From Kofleriaceae bacterium (GTDB lineage: Bacteria; Myxococcota_A; Polyangia; Haliangiales; Haliangiaceae), in NCBI GenBank assembly GCA_025357755.1, contig JANXOP010000121.1:24751-88750 (forward strand): a stretch of 64,000 nt of DNA. Direction: 5' to 3'. The position numbers and the translations under genes are program-made. The notes under the pieces were generated by a model. The model was not told where the DNA came from. It made no database searches and was given only the letters and a program-made list of their open reading frames with translations. Below, piece by piece: positions 9,410 through 17,718 of the stretch (the stretch's first letter is position 1; each line of letters opens with the position of its first letter).

Positions 9410-11305
9410 ATGACCGCCGAACGTCACGAGTTTCAGGCCGAGGTGAAGCAGCTGTTGGACCTGATGGTCCATTCGCTTTACTCGGACAAAGATGTCTTCC
9501 TTCGCGAGCTGATCTCGAACGCGAGTGATGCGCTCGACAAATTGCGCTTCGAGCGGGTCGCGGGCACCGAAGGGGGCACCGAAGCGGGCACCGAAGCGGG
9601 CTCCGATGGCCAGCCCGAGCTCGGTATCACGCTCGCCGGCGATGCCGCCGCGCGGACCCTGACGATCGCCGATAGCGGCATCGGCATGACCCGCGACGAG
9701 GTCATCAAGAATATCGGCACGATCGCGAAGTCGGGCACCAAGGAGTTCCTCGCGGCGGTGAAGGCCAAGGCCAATCAGGGCGCGCTCGCGCCCGAGTTGA
9801 TCGGTCAGTTCGGCGTCGGGTTCTACGCCGCGTTCATGGTCGCCGATCGCATCGAGCTCGTCACGCGCAAGGCCGGCGAGACCACCGCGACGAAGTGGGT
9901 CTCGACAGGCGATGGTGCGTACACGATCGAGGATGCCGAACGCGATCACTCCGGCACCACCATCACGCTGCACTTGAAGGCGGTCGACGACGAGCACGGC
10001 CTGCACGATTACTCGAACGACCGCGTGGTCGACGACATCGTGAAGCGCTACTCCGACTTCGTCGCCTATCCGATCAAGCGCGGCGAGACCACGCTGAACT
10101 CGATGAAGGCGATCTGGGATCGGCCCAAATCCGAGGTCACCGAGGAAGAATACAAAGATTTCTACAAGCACCTCTCGCACGACTGGAACGATCCGCTGCG
10201 GACGATTCCCGTGAAGATGGAGGGCACGCTCGAGGCGTACGCGCTCCTCTACCTGCCGACGAAGCCTTCGTTCGATCTGTTCTCGCCCGAGATGAAGCGT
10301 GGCGTGCAGCTCTACGTCAAGCGCGTGTTCGTGATGGACGAGTGCAAGGAGCTGATGCCGAGCTACCTGCGGTTCGTCAAGGGTGTCGTCGACGCGCACG
10401 ATCTCTCGCTGAACGTGTCGCGCGAGATCCTCCAGAAGGATCGCCAGATCGCGATCATCAAGAAGCAGCTCGTCAAGAAGGTGCTCGGCTCGCTCGACGA
10501 GATGAAGCGCGACGCCCGCGATCAATACCTCGAGTTCTGGGCAGGCTTCGGACCCGCGATCAAAGAGGGCATGGTCACCTCCGAGGGTGATTCCGAGAAG
10601 ATCCTGGATCTCGTCGTCGCCGGCACGACCCACGGAGAGCAACCGACGACGCTCGCCGAGTACGTCTCGCGGATGAAGGAAGGCCAGGACGCGATCTACG
10701 TCCTGACCGGTACGTCCAAGGAAGCGGTCGCGCGATCGCCGTTGCTCGAAGGCTTCAAGGCCAAGGGCTACGAGGTGCTGCTGTTCTCCGATCCGATCGA
10801 CGAGATCTGGCTCGAGCGCGAGCCGAAATTCGGCGACAAGCAACTCAAGTCGATCGGTCGCGGCGATGTCCAGCCGGGGTCCGAAGACGAGCGCAAGGCC
10901 GATGCGGCCGCGATCGAAGATCAGCGTCGCGAGCTCGGCGATCTGCTCGCGTGCCTCAAGGCCGCGATCGAGACCGACGTCAAGGACGTACGGCTGTCGA
11001 GCCGGTTGACCTCGTCGCCGTCGTGCCTCGTCGCCGACGAGCATGATCTCACGCCGCGCATGCAGAAGCTGCTCGAGCAGATGGGTCAGGCGCCGCCCAA
11101 GGTCTTGCCGGTGCTCGAGCTCAACCCGAAGCACCCGCTGATGCCGAAGCTCAAGGCGGCGTTCGGCGTCAACTCGACCGATCCGCGGCTCGCCGCGTAC
11201 GCGCGGCTGCTCCTCGGCCAGGCCTATCTCGCGGATACCGGCTCGGTGCCGAATCCCGAGGCCTTCTCGAAGGCGCTCGACGACGTGATGCTCGGCGCGA
11301 TCTGA
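9410..11305 (+). CDS. htpG: Hsp90-family molecular chaperone HtpG
   Basis: A 631-residue cytosolic ATP-dependent chaperone of normal bacterial length. The N-terminal GHKL ATPase domain shows FLRELISNASDALDKLRF, DSGIGMTRDEV and GQFGVGFYAAFMVAD. The middle domain contains the conserved SLNVSREILQ segment, and the C-terminal dimerisation domain follows. The start at 9410 is chosen because GAGG precedes it and because the protein then begins at the usual family position; an upstream in-frame ATG at 9320 lies in the operator of the divergent gene. A tandem GTEx insertion near residues 52-67 replaces a loop of the N-domain. It is a single gene without dnaK or grpE neighbours; no CIRCE element was seen. 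Confidence 0.97.
   Translation: MTAERHEFQAEVKQLLDLMVHSLYSDKDVFLRELISNASDALDKLRFERVAGTEGGTEAGTEAGSDGQPELGITLAGDAAARTLTIADSGIGMTRDEVIKNIGTIAKSGTKEFLAAVKAKANQGALAPELIGQFGVGFYAAFMVADRIELVTRKAGETTATKWVSTGDGAYTIEDAERDHSGTTITLHLKAVDDEHGLHDYSNDRVVDDIVKRYSDFVAYPIKRGETTLNSMKAIWDRPKSEVTEEEYKDFYKHLSHDWNDPLRTIPVKMEGTLEAYALLYLPTKPSFDLFSPEMKRGVQLYVKRVFVMDECKELMPSYLRFVKGVVDAHDLSLNVSREILQKDRQIAIIKKQLVKKVLGSLDEMKRDARDQYLEFWAGFGPAIKEGMVTSEGDSEKILDLVVAGTTHGEQPTTLAEYVSRMKEGQDAIYVLTGTSKEAVARSPLLEGFKAKGYEVLLFSDPIDEIWLEREPKFGDKQLKSIGRGDVQPGSEDERKADAAAIEDQRRELGDLLACLKAAIETDVKDVRLSSRLTSSPSCLVADEHDLTPRMQKLLEQMGQAPPKVLPVLELNPKHPLMPKLKAAFGVNSTDPRLAAYARLLLGQAYLADTGSVPNPEAFSKALDDVMLGAI
9563..9610 (+). repeat. Four 12-base tandem units inside htpG
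   Basis: The units begin GGCACCGAAGGG, GGCACCGAAGCG (twice) and a diverged fourth, encoding GTEG-GTEA-GTEA-GSDG. They lie in the loop after the DKLRFERV helix of the ATPase domain. The multiple-of-three unit keeps the frame. Confidence 0.85.
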
Positions 11306-11415
11306 GCGAGAGAAGCTGCGACCGCGTGGCAGATCGCCTCTGGGCTGTTCGCCACGATCTCGGACGAGGCACACCCCCGAGCTAAACCTAGCGGCGGCGC
11401 TACACTCACGCCACC

Positions 11416-11853
11416 ATGCGCAGCTTCGCGGTCTTCTTCTTGGTCGCGTGCCATCAGGATCCAGTCGCGCCCGACGCGTTCTCCGGACTGTGCTCGGACC
11501 AGGTCGCTGCGGCTCCGACGTACACGAACATGCAGGAGCTGTTTCGGACGAACTGCATCGTGTGTCACGCGTCCGGCGTCGAGCTCGATCTGGCGCCGAC
11601 CGTGAGCTACGCGAACCTCGTCGGGCGCAAGCCTCCGAACTATGCGAACCCGATGACCGATGAAGCGTGTGGAACGACCCTGGTCGTGCCAGGCGATCCC
11701 GACGCCAGCTACCTGTATCGCAAGCTGACGCTCGCGGCACCGTGTGCCGGATCGCAGATGCCACTCGGCGAGCTCGGTGCGTCGTACATGTTGCAGCCGT
11801 GCGAGCTCCAGCTCGTACACGATTGGATCGCCGGCGGAGCGCTCGATAACTGA
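11416..11853 (+). CDS. Small monohaem cytochrome-like lipoprotein
   Basis: A 145-residue lipoprotein. The leader ends at Cys12 (FLVAC). A single CxxCH (Cys47, Cys50, His51) follows an ELFRTN helix. The remainder, with VVPGDPDASYLYRKL and a final HDWIAGGAL helix, resembles the small cytochrome-like domains common in Planctomycetes and Myxococcota, which carry a GDP-x-S-x-LYxK pattern. It would sit in the envelope as an electron carrier or a cap on a redox enzyme. It stands alone between htpG and the photolyase. A TACACT hexamer ends nine bases before ATG (11401-11406) and there is no Shine-Dalgarno, so a very short leader is likely. It is similar in plan to the 16983-17408 gene. Confidence 0.8.
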   Translation: MRSFAVFFLVACHQDPVAPDAFSGLCSDQVAAAPTYTNMQELFRTNCIVCHASGVELDLAPTVSYANLVGRKPPNYANPMTDEACGTTLVVPGDPDASYLYRKLTLAAPCAGSQMPLGELGASYMLQPCELQLVHDWIAGGALDN

Positions 11854-11911
11854 GACAGAGGAACCGAGTTAGAACCGACTCGCCGACGCACGGACTCACG
11901 GACTCACCGAC

Positions 11912-13369
11912 TCAGAGGAGCGACAGCTGTCGGCCGCTCCAGCGCGCGAGGTAGTTCTTGATGTCGAGCTTCTTCACGGTCGCGGTCGAGGACATGTAGC
12001 GGATCGTGCCGAAGATCGGGCGGATCGGCCCCCACGGCCGATCGAACAAGCCGAGCGTCCACGAGATTCCGCTGTTCGAGTTCGGATCGCGGCCGTCGAC
12101 GGAGTACTTGTTGTTGAGCTCGACGAGCGTGTCGAATGCGATCCGCGGCGACGGCGACCACTCGAGGATCTTCTTGCCCCACAACATGCGCAGATAGTTG
12201 TGGATCCGGCCCTCGGTGAGGAGCTGGCGCTGCGCTGCATTCCACACGTGGTCGTTGGTCTCGGCGCGCTCGAGTTGTTCGCGCGTGTACCGCTCGGGGC
12301 GCGGATCGGTCGCGTGGTCGGTGAGCGTCTTCTGCGCCCACGCCGGGAGCGAAGCGAACGTGCCGGCGCTCGGTTCGTGATGACAGAACACGTGACCCAG
12401 ACCCCGCCACGTGACGAGCTCGTCGAGAAATCCTTCGCTCGCCGCCGACATGCCCCACCACCCCTCGCGCCGGCCCGTGACCTTCGCGCCGGCGAGGTTC
12501 GCGGGCGACCACGTCTCGCGATCGAACACCCGCTGCACCATCTCGTGCTCGGAGATGTGACCGAAATGGAGATACGGCGACAGCCCACTCGAGGGGTCGT
12601 TGTCAGGGTTGCTGCGATCTTCGGCGTAGCGCTCGAGCTTGTGCTCGAGGAACTCGTCGAGCGTGGCTCCGGCGGTCGCGGACCCGCCGCGATACGAAAC
12701 CGGCGCGACCTGGTGATCGATCGGAAGCTTCGAGATGTCGGTCGCTGACTTCCACGCCAGCTTCGGCAGCGCCGCGTCCTTCAAACCTTTCGGGAGGCGC
12801 GCGAGCGGATCGGCGGAGGGAAAATCCAGCAAGTGCGGCGCGAGCGAACGCTGGAGCTCGCGGCGATACGACATCGCGGTCAGATACGGCTTGTCGACGG
12901 CGCGCAGCGGCAAGAGATTGTTGCCGTCGACCTGCTCGACGCGGACCGGTAGCGTCTTTGCGGCGGCCGCCACCATCCGAGGTAAGAAGAAGCCGGGCTG
13001 CTCGTCGGTGACCACGCAACACGCGCGCTTCGCGAGCGCCGCGAGCAGGCCTTTGTCGGCATCGGGCTCGGGCTCGACATACGGAACGTACGTGATGCCT
13101 TTCGCCGCGAACCGCTTCGCGTTGTCCTCCATGCCTTGCATGACGAACGTATGGAATCGATCGCTCGCCCACTTGTAGCCGACACGTAGCGGCTCGAACA
13201 CGACGAGGGGGCGGTCGAGCTGCTTCGCGATCGCGACGGCGTGATCGAGCGCGAAGCTCCACGTGGTGCGCCGCGCCCCGATCATCCAGTACAGGACGTA
13301 GTCACCCTTCGGAGCGACGGGCGCGTGGTTGACCGCGGTGACGCGCAAGGCGCGAGTCGCGTCGTTCAT
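11912..13369 (-). CDS. phr: Class II CPD photolyase
   Basis: A 485-residue DNA repair enzyme that splits UV-induced cyclobutane pyrimidine dimers with blue light and FAD. The N-terminal alpha/beta photolyase domain begins at about residue 23 (DYVLYWMIGARRTTWSFAL). The C-terminal FAD domain shows SGLSPYLHFGHIS, ETNDHVWNAAQRQL, RMLWGKKILEW and the class II hallmark NKYSVDGRDPNSNSGISW followed by GPIRPIFGTIRYM. Length is normal for class II. It is alone on its strand and divergent from an SDR gene. The start has TACGGT six bases upstream and no Shine-Dalgarno, suggesting a leaderless mRNA. Confidence 0.95.
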   Translation of the reverse strand: MNDATRALRVTAVNHAPVAPKGDYVLYWMIGARRTTWSFALDHAVAIAKQLDRPLVVFEPLRVGYKWASDRFHTFVMQGMEDNAKRFAAKGITYVPYVEPEPDADKGLLAALAKRACCVVTDEQPGFFLPRMVAAAAKTLPVRVEQVDGNNLLPLRAVDKPYLTAMSYRRELQRSLAPHLLDFPSADPLARLPKGLKDAALPKLAWKSATDISKLPIDHQVAPVSYRGGSATAGATLDEFLEHKLERYAEDRSNPDNDPSSGLSPYLHFGHISEHEMVQRVFDRETWSPANLAGAKVTGRREGWWGMSAASEGFLDELVTWRGLGHVFCHHEPSAGTFASLPAWAQKTLTDHATDPRPERYTREQLERAETNDHVWNAAQRQLLTEGRIHNYLRMLWGKKILEWSPSPRIAFDTLVELNNKYSVDGRDPNSNSGISWTLGLFDRPWGPIRPIFGTIRYMSSTATVKKLDIKNYLARWSGRQLSLL

Positions 13370-13375
13370 CGCGCT

Positions 13376-13381
13376 ACCGTA
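13376..13381 (-). promoter_or_regulatory. Candidate -10 element of the photolyase gene
   Basis: TACGGT on the minus strand ends six bases before ATG. With normal spacing the transcript would begin at or next to the start codon. Confidence 0.4.
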
Positions 13382-13459
13382 ACGAACGTCGGCGCGATCA
13401 GCGAGGCATCACCGTCGCGTTGTTGTCTGTAACCACCTGCGTACGGCGAGCATCGCTGA

Positions 13460-13465
13460 TAGGTT
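13460..13465 (+). promoter_or_regulatory. Candidate -10 element of the SDR gene
   Basis: TAGGTT ends exactly six bases before ATG at 13472, the same geometry as in the divergent photolyase gene. No Shine-Dalgarno is present. Confidence 0.4.
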
Positions 13466-13471
13466 CGGCGG

Positions 13472-14224
13472 ATGCTGAAGGACAAGGTCATCGTCATCAC
13501 CGGCGCCAGCCGCGGTATCGGTGAGGCGATCGCACGCATGGCGGTCGCCCAAGGCGCGAAGGTCGTGCTCGCGTCGCGCAAGCAAGCTGACCTCGACAAG
13601 GTCGCCGCGGATCTCGGTCCGTCCGCGATCGCGGTGGCCTGCCACACCGGCAAGCCCGACGACGTCGATGCGATGTACGCGAAGGCGATCGAGAGGTTCG
13701 GCCGCGTCGACGGCTGCGTGAACAACGCGGCGACGAACCCCTATTTCGGTCCACTCATCGACACGCCGGATGCCGCGATCGACAAGACCTTCGAGGTCAA
13801 CGTGCGCGGCTACCTGTACGTCGCGCGCGGGCTCGTGCGGCACGCGCGGTCGCGCGCGAAGGGTGATCAAGGTGGCTCGATCGTCAATATCGCGAGTGTC
13901 GCGGGGATTCGTGCAGCGCCGATGCAGGGCATCTATGGCGCGACGAAGGCGGCCGTGATCAGCATCACCCAGACCCTCGCGTTCGAGCTCGGCAGCTCGA
14001 ACATCCGGGTCAACGCGATCGCACCGGGCTTGATCGAGACCAAGTTCGCCTCGGCCCTGATCAACAACCCGGCGATCCGCGATCAGGTGGTGAATCGCAC
14101 TCCGCTCGGTCGCCACGGCCAGCCCGTCGAGATCGCGGGAGCGGTGACGTACCTGCTGTCGGATGCGGCCTCGTTCACGACCGGTACGGTGATCGTCGTC
14201 GACGGTGGCATGACGAGCGCGTAG
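13472..14224 (+). CDS. Short-chain dehydrogenase/reductase (classical SDR)
   Basis: A 250-residue NAD(P)-dependent oxidoreductase of the classical SDR length. TGASRGIG at 10-17 binds the cofactor, NNAA is at 84-87, and the catalytic triad is Ser142, Tyr155 and Lys159 (YGATK). The C-terminus ends in VDGGMTSA, as in FabG-like and glucose-dehydrogenase-like members. The Ser-Arg-Lys at the end of the second strand (ASRK) points to NADP preference. The substrate cannot be told. It is followed after 72 bases by the kinase-haem-porin operon and could be read through into it, though a hairpin lies between. Confidence 0.9.
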   Translation: MLKDKVIVITGASRGIGEAIARMAVAQGAKVVLASRKQADLDKVAADLGPSAIAVACHTGKPDDVDAMYAKAIERFGRVDGCVNNAATNPYFGPLIDTPDAAIDKTFEVNVRGYLYVARGLVRHARSRAKGDQGGSIVNIASVAGIRAAPMQGIYGATKAAVISITQTLAFELGSSNIRVNAIAPGLIETKFASALINNPAIRDQVVNRTPLGRHGQPVEIAGAVTYLLSDAASFTTGTVIVVDGGMTSA

Positions 14225-14276
14225 CGCTGGACGTGTGCGCATGTGCGCATCAAAAAACAGGTAACCGATCGGCCAT

Positions 14277-14295
14277 CTCGCTCGTAACGAGCGAG
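14277..14295 (+). promoter_or_regulatory. Perfect inverted repeat touching the kinase start codon
   Basis: CTCGCTCG and CGAGCGAG flank a three-base TAA loop, and the right arm ends one base before GTG at 14297. In RNA this hairpin would bury the region where a ribosome binding site should be; in DNA it is a possible operator for the following operon. Confidence 0.45.
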
Positions 14296-14296
14296 C

Positions 14297-16027
14297 GTGT
14301 CTGAAGCTTCCCTCCGCTGTTGTTCGCGGTGTCATGCGGTCTACAGGGCGGACTTCGCGCGCTGTCCCACCGATGGGGAGCCGCTCGAGCTTCGCGATGA
14401 AGATCCGCTGATCGGCACTACGATCGGCGAGCACTACGAGATCGTCGGATTCGTCGGAGAGGGTGGCATGGGCCGCGTCTACAGCGCGCACCACACCCGC
14501 CTCCAGCGCCGTCAATTCGCGATCAAGGTGCTGATCGGAGACCTGGCCGCGACGATGTCGACGCGAATTCGGTTCGCACAGGAGGCAGATGCGGCGAGTC
14601 GCCTCGATCATCCGAACGTCGTTCCGGTCGTCGATTTCGGCAAGACCCCGACCGGCCTGATGTTCCTCGCGATGGAGCTCGTGACAGGGCCCACGCTCGC
14701 GGAACTGATCGCGACCGATGCGCCCCTTCCGGTCGAGCGCGTGATCGGCCTGACCCGTCAGCTCTGCCTGGGCCTCGCTCACGCCCACGCTCGTGGCTTG
14801 GTCCACCGCGACTTCAAGCCCGACAACGTGGTCGTGGTTTCGGGGACGGGGCTCGAAGTGCCACGGATCTTGGATTTCGGTCTCGCGATCACGCACGACG
14901 AACCGAGTGCGCGCCTGACCACCGCGGGGATGGCCCTCGGCACGCCGTCGTATGCGTCGCCCGAGCAGACGCATCACGAACCGGTTGACGAGCGCGCAGA
15001 CCTCTTCGCGCTCGGCGTGACGATGTTCGAGATGCTTTCGGGCAAGTTGCCCTTCGACGGCAACGCGATGGAGATGATCGAGCGGAACGCGAACAACACG
15101 CCACCGCCGATCGCGAGCCGCGCGATGGTCACGATCCCGCCCGCGCTCGAAGCGATCGTCACGCGCTTGATGGCGCGCCAACCCGATCATCGCTTCAACT
15201 CCGCTGTCGACGTGATCGCGGCGCTCGATACCGTGAAGCTGACCGAGCTCATCGCCACCCCGCCGCCGCCGGTCGTCGAGAAGCGACGCCGCTGGCCGAT
15301 CGTGGCGGCGATCGTCGGTTCACTCGTCGCGATCTCGGTCGTGTACGCGGCGCTGCTTCGCCATCCACCACCGCCACAGGTCGCGACCGCGACACCGATC
15401 TCGCAACCTAGCGCCCCTCCGCCACGGCCCACACGACCCATCGTCACACCCGTCACGCCTCCGGATCCGACGGTTTCGATCCCGACCCCGCCACCGACCC
15501 TCACGCCGACATCGCGACCCACGCCGCGCCCCCGTCCGCTGCCACGCGCCGTTCCCTCGGTTTCGGTCGCACCTGTGGCCGAACCGCCGCCGGTGATCGC
15601 GGAGGTGCCAAAGCCCGTCGAGGTTCTGCCGGAGCCGTCGAAGCCTGTCGAGGCCAAACCCCTGGTTCCAACCCCAGCGCCCGAGCCGCTGCCTCGCGTC
15701 AAGCTCACCGCGGCCTCGCTCGAATCGTTGACCGCTCGCGGTTCGCTGTCCACTTCGATCGTCCGTCGCTCGGTCGAACGCGCGATGTCCGAGGTCACGA
15801 CCTGTGTGCGCGCATCGGCCGTCACGTCGAGCAATGCCGCCGAGGTCATCACCGCGACGTTCATCATCGATGATCAGCGCCGCGCGACCTCGATCGCCAC
15901 GACGGGATCGAACGTACTCGCCACGTGCGTGAAGAATGCGCTCGCGACCGTTCGCACCTCGGATGCTCCGGATGTTGGAACCGTCGCGGTCTCTTTGGAA
16001 ATTCGGTTTACTGGAGGGTCGTCATGA
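14297..16027 (+). CDS. Membrane Ser/Thr kinase with zinc-ribbon N-terminus and AgmX-like periplasmic domain
   Basis: A 576-residue transmembrane kinase. Residues 8-30 form a zinc-ribbon-like segment (CSRCH, CPTDGEPL). The kinase domain has GEGGMGRVY at 54-62, Lys77, HRDFKPDN with Asp172, and DFG at 193-195, all intact. One membrane helix at about 333-354 is followed by a Pro-rich periplasmic linker to about 475. The last 95 residues resemble the AgmX/PglI C-terminal domain of myxobacterial envelope proteins, with two cysteines. Its stop overlaps the next start (ATGA), so it leads an operon of a lipoprotein, two haem lipoproteins and a porin, and may sense or control that envelope system. The GTG start is directly preceded by a hairpin. 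Confidence 0.88.
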   Translation: MSEASLRCCSRCHAVYRADFARCPTDGEPLELRDEDPLIGTTIGEHYEIVGFVGEGGMGRVYSAHHTRLQRRQFAIKVLIGDLAATMSTRIRFAQEADAASRLDHPNVVPVVDFGKTPTGLMFLAMELVTGPTLAELIATDAPLPVERVIGLTRQLCLGLAHAHARGLVHRDFKPDNVVVVSGTGLEVPRILDFGLAITHDEPSARLTTAGMALGTPSYASPEQTHHEPVDERADLFALGVTMFEMLSGKLPFDGNAMEMIERNANNTPPPIASRAMVTIPPALEAIVTRLMARQPDHRFNSAVDVIAALDTVKLTELIATPPPPVVEKRRRWPIVAAIVGSLVAISVVYAALLRHPPPPQVATATPISQPSAPPPRPTRPIVTPVTPPDPTVSIPTPPPTLTPTSRPTPRPRPLPRAVPSVSVAPVAEPPPVIAEVPKPVEVLPEPSKPVEAKPLVPTPAPEPLPRVKLTAASLESLTARGSLSTSIVRRSVERAMSEVTTCVRASAVTSSNAAEVITATFIIDDQRRATSIATTGSNVLATCVKNALATVRTSDAPDVGTVAVSLEIRFTGGSS

Positions 16028-16986
16028 AGTTGCTGCTCGCGCTCGCATGCGCCGGTTGTCTCGGTCCGCTCGTGAGCGATGACCCGGCTCCGGTGACCTC
16101 GACGTCGATCCTCCCGGCCGGCACCCCGGTGCCCGTCCTCACCGACGATCCAACCGCCGCCGCGAAGATCGCCGCCGCGGATGGCGTGACCGGCACGATC
16201 GTGCGCCAGACCGCGTTCGCGCGCGGCACGCTCGTCCACGTGTGGAACTTCGGTCCCGCACCGAACCTCGCGGCGCCGCTATTCATGCTCGTCCAGAAGG
16301 ACGCGGATGGGAACCTCGTGCGGATTCCACATCCAACGGTGATCGAGGCCATACCTGGCGATCCTGGGTACAGCCCGTTCTGGGCGGTGTTCACCGTCGA
16401 GGTCACGACTGCCTATCACGGCGAGCTCCTCACCTCGTTCGCCGCGATCCAGGAAGCGCTCACGAGCGGCCTGATCAAGCCGCCGATGGCTCAGCCCTAC
16501 GCCGTCAACTGTCCGATCGCCGGACCCGAGATCCGCGTCGATGTCGGCAACGGCGCTACCGTCGGCCCGAACGCGCAATTCTACTACCTCGGCTCGCGCG
16601 TCCCGTACTTCGATTTCGGTCACATGCCGCTCGCCGGCGCCGACGTCCCCGCCGCGACGCGTGTCGTGCTTCGGCGCGAAGGCGAAGAGCCGCTGAGCGA
16701 GGTCGTGCGCCACGTCGACATCGATGGCGACGGCGACATCACCGACACGAATGACGTCCTCGAGGACGCGGCGGCGCTCTCGCCGGTGTCACCGCGCATG
16801 CGCGAGGTCGATGTCGCGGTGGTCAAGTCGACGAGCTCGATCGACACGTCGCACAACGAGGCGAGCTCGAGCGTGACCTCACTCGATCAGCTGCTCGCAC
16901 CACAACCCACGAGCATCGTCGTCGCGTACGAGATGACCGACATCTACGAGAACTGGGTCGCACAACAGACGGTCGGTGGCCTGTGA
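16024..16986 (+). CDS. Lipoprotein of unknown function in the kinase-haem-porin operon
   Basis: A 320-residue lipoprotein with leader and Cys12 (ACAGC). The start at 16024 overlaps the kinase stop by four bases, so translation is coupled. The middle contains LVHVWNFGPAPNLAAPLFML and IPGDPGYSPFWAVFTVEV, a pattern I associate with a domain of unknown function found in secreted proteins of several phyla (DUF7482-like, from memory). Residues near 240 have an Asp-rich loop, DIDGDGDITDTNDV, like a calcium-binding dockerin or EF-hand loop. It has no haem motif. Its position between the kinase and the haem proteins suggests a structural or sensory part of the same envelope complex. Its 3' end overlaps the next gene (GTGA). 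Confidence 0.8.
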   Translation: MKLLLALACAGCLGPLVSDDPAPVTSTSILPAGTPVPVLTDDPTAAAKIAAADGVTGTIVRQTAFARGTLVHVWNFGPAPNLAAPLFMLVQKDADGNLVRIPHPTVIEAIPGDPGYSPFWAVFTVEVTTAYHGELLTSFAAIQEALTSGLIKPPMAQPYAVNCPIAGPEIRVDVGNGATVGPNAQFYYLGSRVPYFDFGHMPLAGADVPAATRVVLRREGEEPLSEVVRHVDIDGDGDITDTNDVLEDAAALSPVSPRMREVDVAVVKSTSSIDTSHNEASSSVTSLDQLLAPQPTSIVVAYEMTDIYENWVAQQTVGGL

Positions 16987-17408
16987 GAGCCCTGTTGCTC
17001 GTGTTGCTGGTGGGGTGCGTGGAGCCCGACGTCGGCGCGCCGAGTCGTGTCGCCTGCGTCGGCAGCGACTCCGATCCCGCCGTCGCGATCGATTTCCAGC
17101 GAGACGTCGTCACCGGGGTCTTGGTCGGCCATTGCGATCGCTGCCACACCCCGACCGGCGCGACCCCGATCGGGATCTCGATCGGCGGCCTCGATTTCTC
17201 GAGCGCCAGCTCCCTGCGACGCGGTGGAGTCCAGAGCGGCACCCAGATCGTCGTGCCGGGTGATCCGTGCGCGAGCATCCTCGTCCAGAAGATCGGCGCG
17301 GCACCGCCGTTTGGCGCGCGGATGCCCCTCGACGGTCCCCCGTTCCTGTCGGCCTCGCAGATCCAGGTCATCTCCGATTGGATTGCGGAAGGCGCCGCGA
17401 GTGAATAG
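16983..17408 (+). CDS. Monohaem cytochrome-like lipoprotein
   Basis: A 141-residue lipoprotein with lipobox LLVGC (Cys12) and one CxxCH (Cys51, Cys54, His55) after an IDFQRDVVTGVLVGH helix. The second half has VVPGDPCASILVQKI, GARMPLDGPP and a final VISDWIAEG helix, the same layout as the solitary gene at 11416; the Met in GARMP could be the sixth haem ligand. It probably carries electrons at the outer or inner membrane face. The GTG start at 16983 overlaps the previous stop by four bases, and its own end overlaps the next gene by eight. It is the third member of the operon. Confidence 0.85.
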   Translation: MRALLLVLLVGCVEPDVGAPSRVACVGSDSDPAVAIDFQRDVVTGVLVGHCDRCHTPTGATPIGISIGGLDFSSASSLRRGGVQSGTQIVVPGDPCASILVQKIGAAPPFGARMPLDGPPFLSASQIQVISDWIAEGAASE

Positions 17409-17718
17409 GATCCTGGTCGCATGTGCGATGCTCTTCGGCTGTGGTGACGGTCCGCGACCTGTCGCACTCGAGAGCGGAGCGCCCACCGAGCTCACGGCCT
17501 CTTGTGCTCTCGCGGGTCGACGCTGTTCGCGCTGTCACACCATCGATCGTGTCGAGCGCGCGCATATCTCGCAGCCGGAGGCGTGGCGGGAATACGTTCA
17601 TCGTATGCGGTTGATGCCGAGCAGCGGCATCCCGCCGGAAGAGGAGCTCTCGATCGTGCAGTGCCTAGTCTTTCGTAGCTCGGGCCAAGCCGGGCTCGCC
17701 CAGCTCGGAGCGCCATGA
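17401..17718 (+). CDS. Small monohaem cytochrome-like lipoprotein
   Basis: A 105-residue lipoprotein starting at GTG 17401, within the end of the previous gene. The leader ends in LFGC (Cys14). One CxxCH lies at Cys42-Cys45-His46 (CSRCH), and WREYVHRMRLMPSSGIPPEE follows, the W-x3-V-x-RM-x2-P pattern of small cytochrome c domains in which Met supplies the second ligand. The protein ends with a short IVQCLVF helix. It overlaps the porin start by four bases (ATGA), so all five genes form one tightly packed unit. It is probably a partner of the haem motif in the porin. Confidence 0.85.
   Translation: MNRILVACAMLFGCGDGPRPVALESGAPTELTASCALAGRRCSRCHTIDRVERAHISQPEAWREYVHRMRLMPSSGIPPEEELSIVQCLVFRSSGQAGLAQLGAP

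Noticed and set aside
9332..11899. A long minus-strand open frame opposite htpG
   Set aside because: Antisense to a certain gene, Arg-rich, no recognisable domain.
11891..11914. Tandem eight-base units ending in GACTCA at the photolyase 3' end
   Set aside because: Three short units only, with no structure or gene effect visible.
13397..13460. ATCAGCGA / TCGCTGAT inverted copies between photolyase and SDR
   Set aside because: Eight-base arms 48 bases apart are easily met by chance in such sequence; no second copy seen.
14318..14335. CSRCH in the kinase N-terminus as a haem site
   Set aside because: The segment is cytosolic and followed by a CPTDGEPL half; it fits a zinc ribbon.
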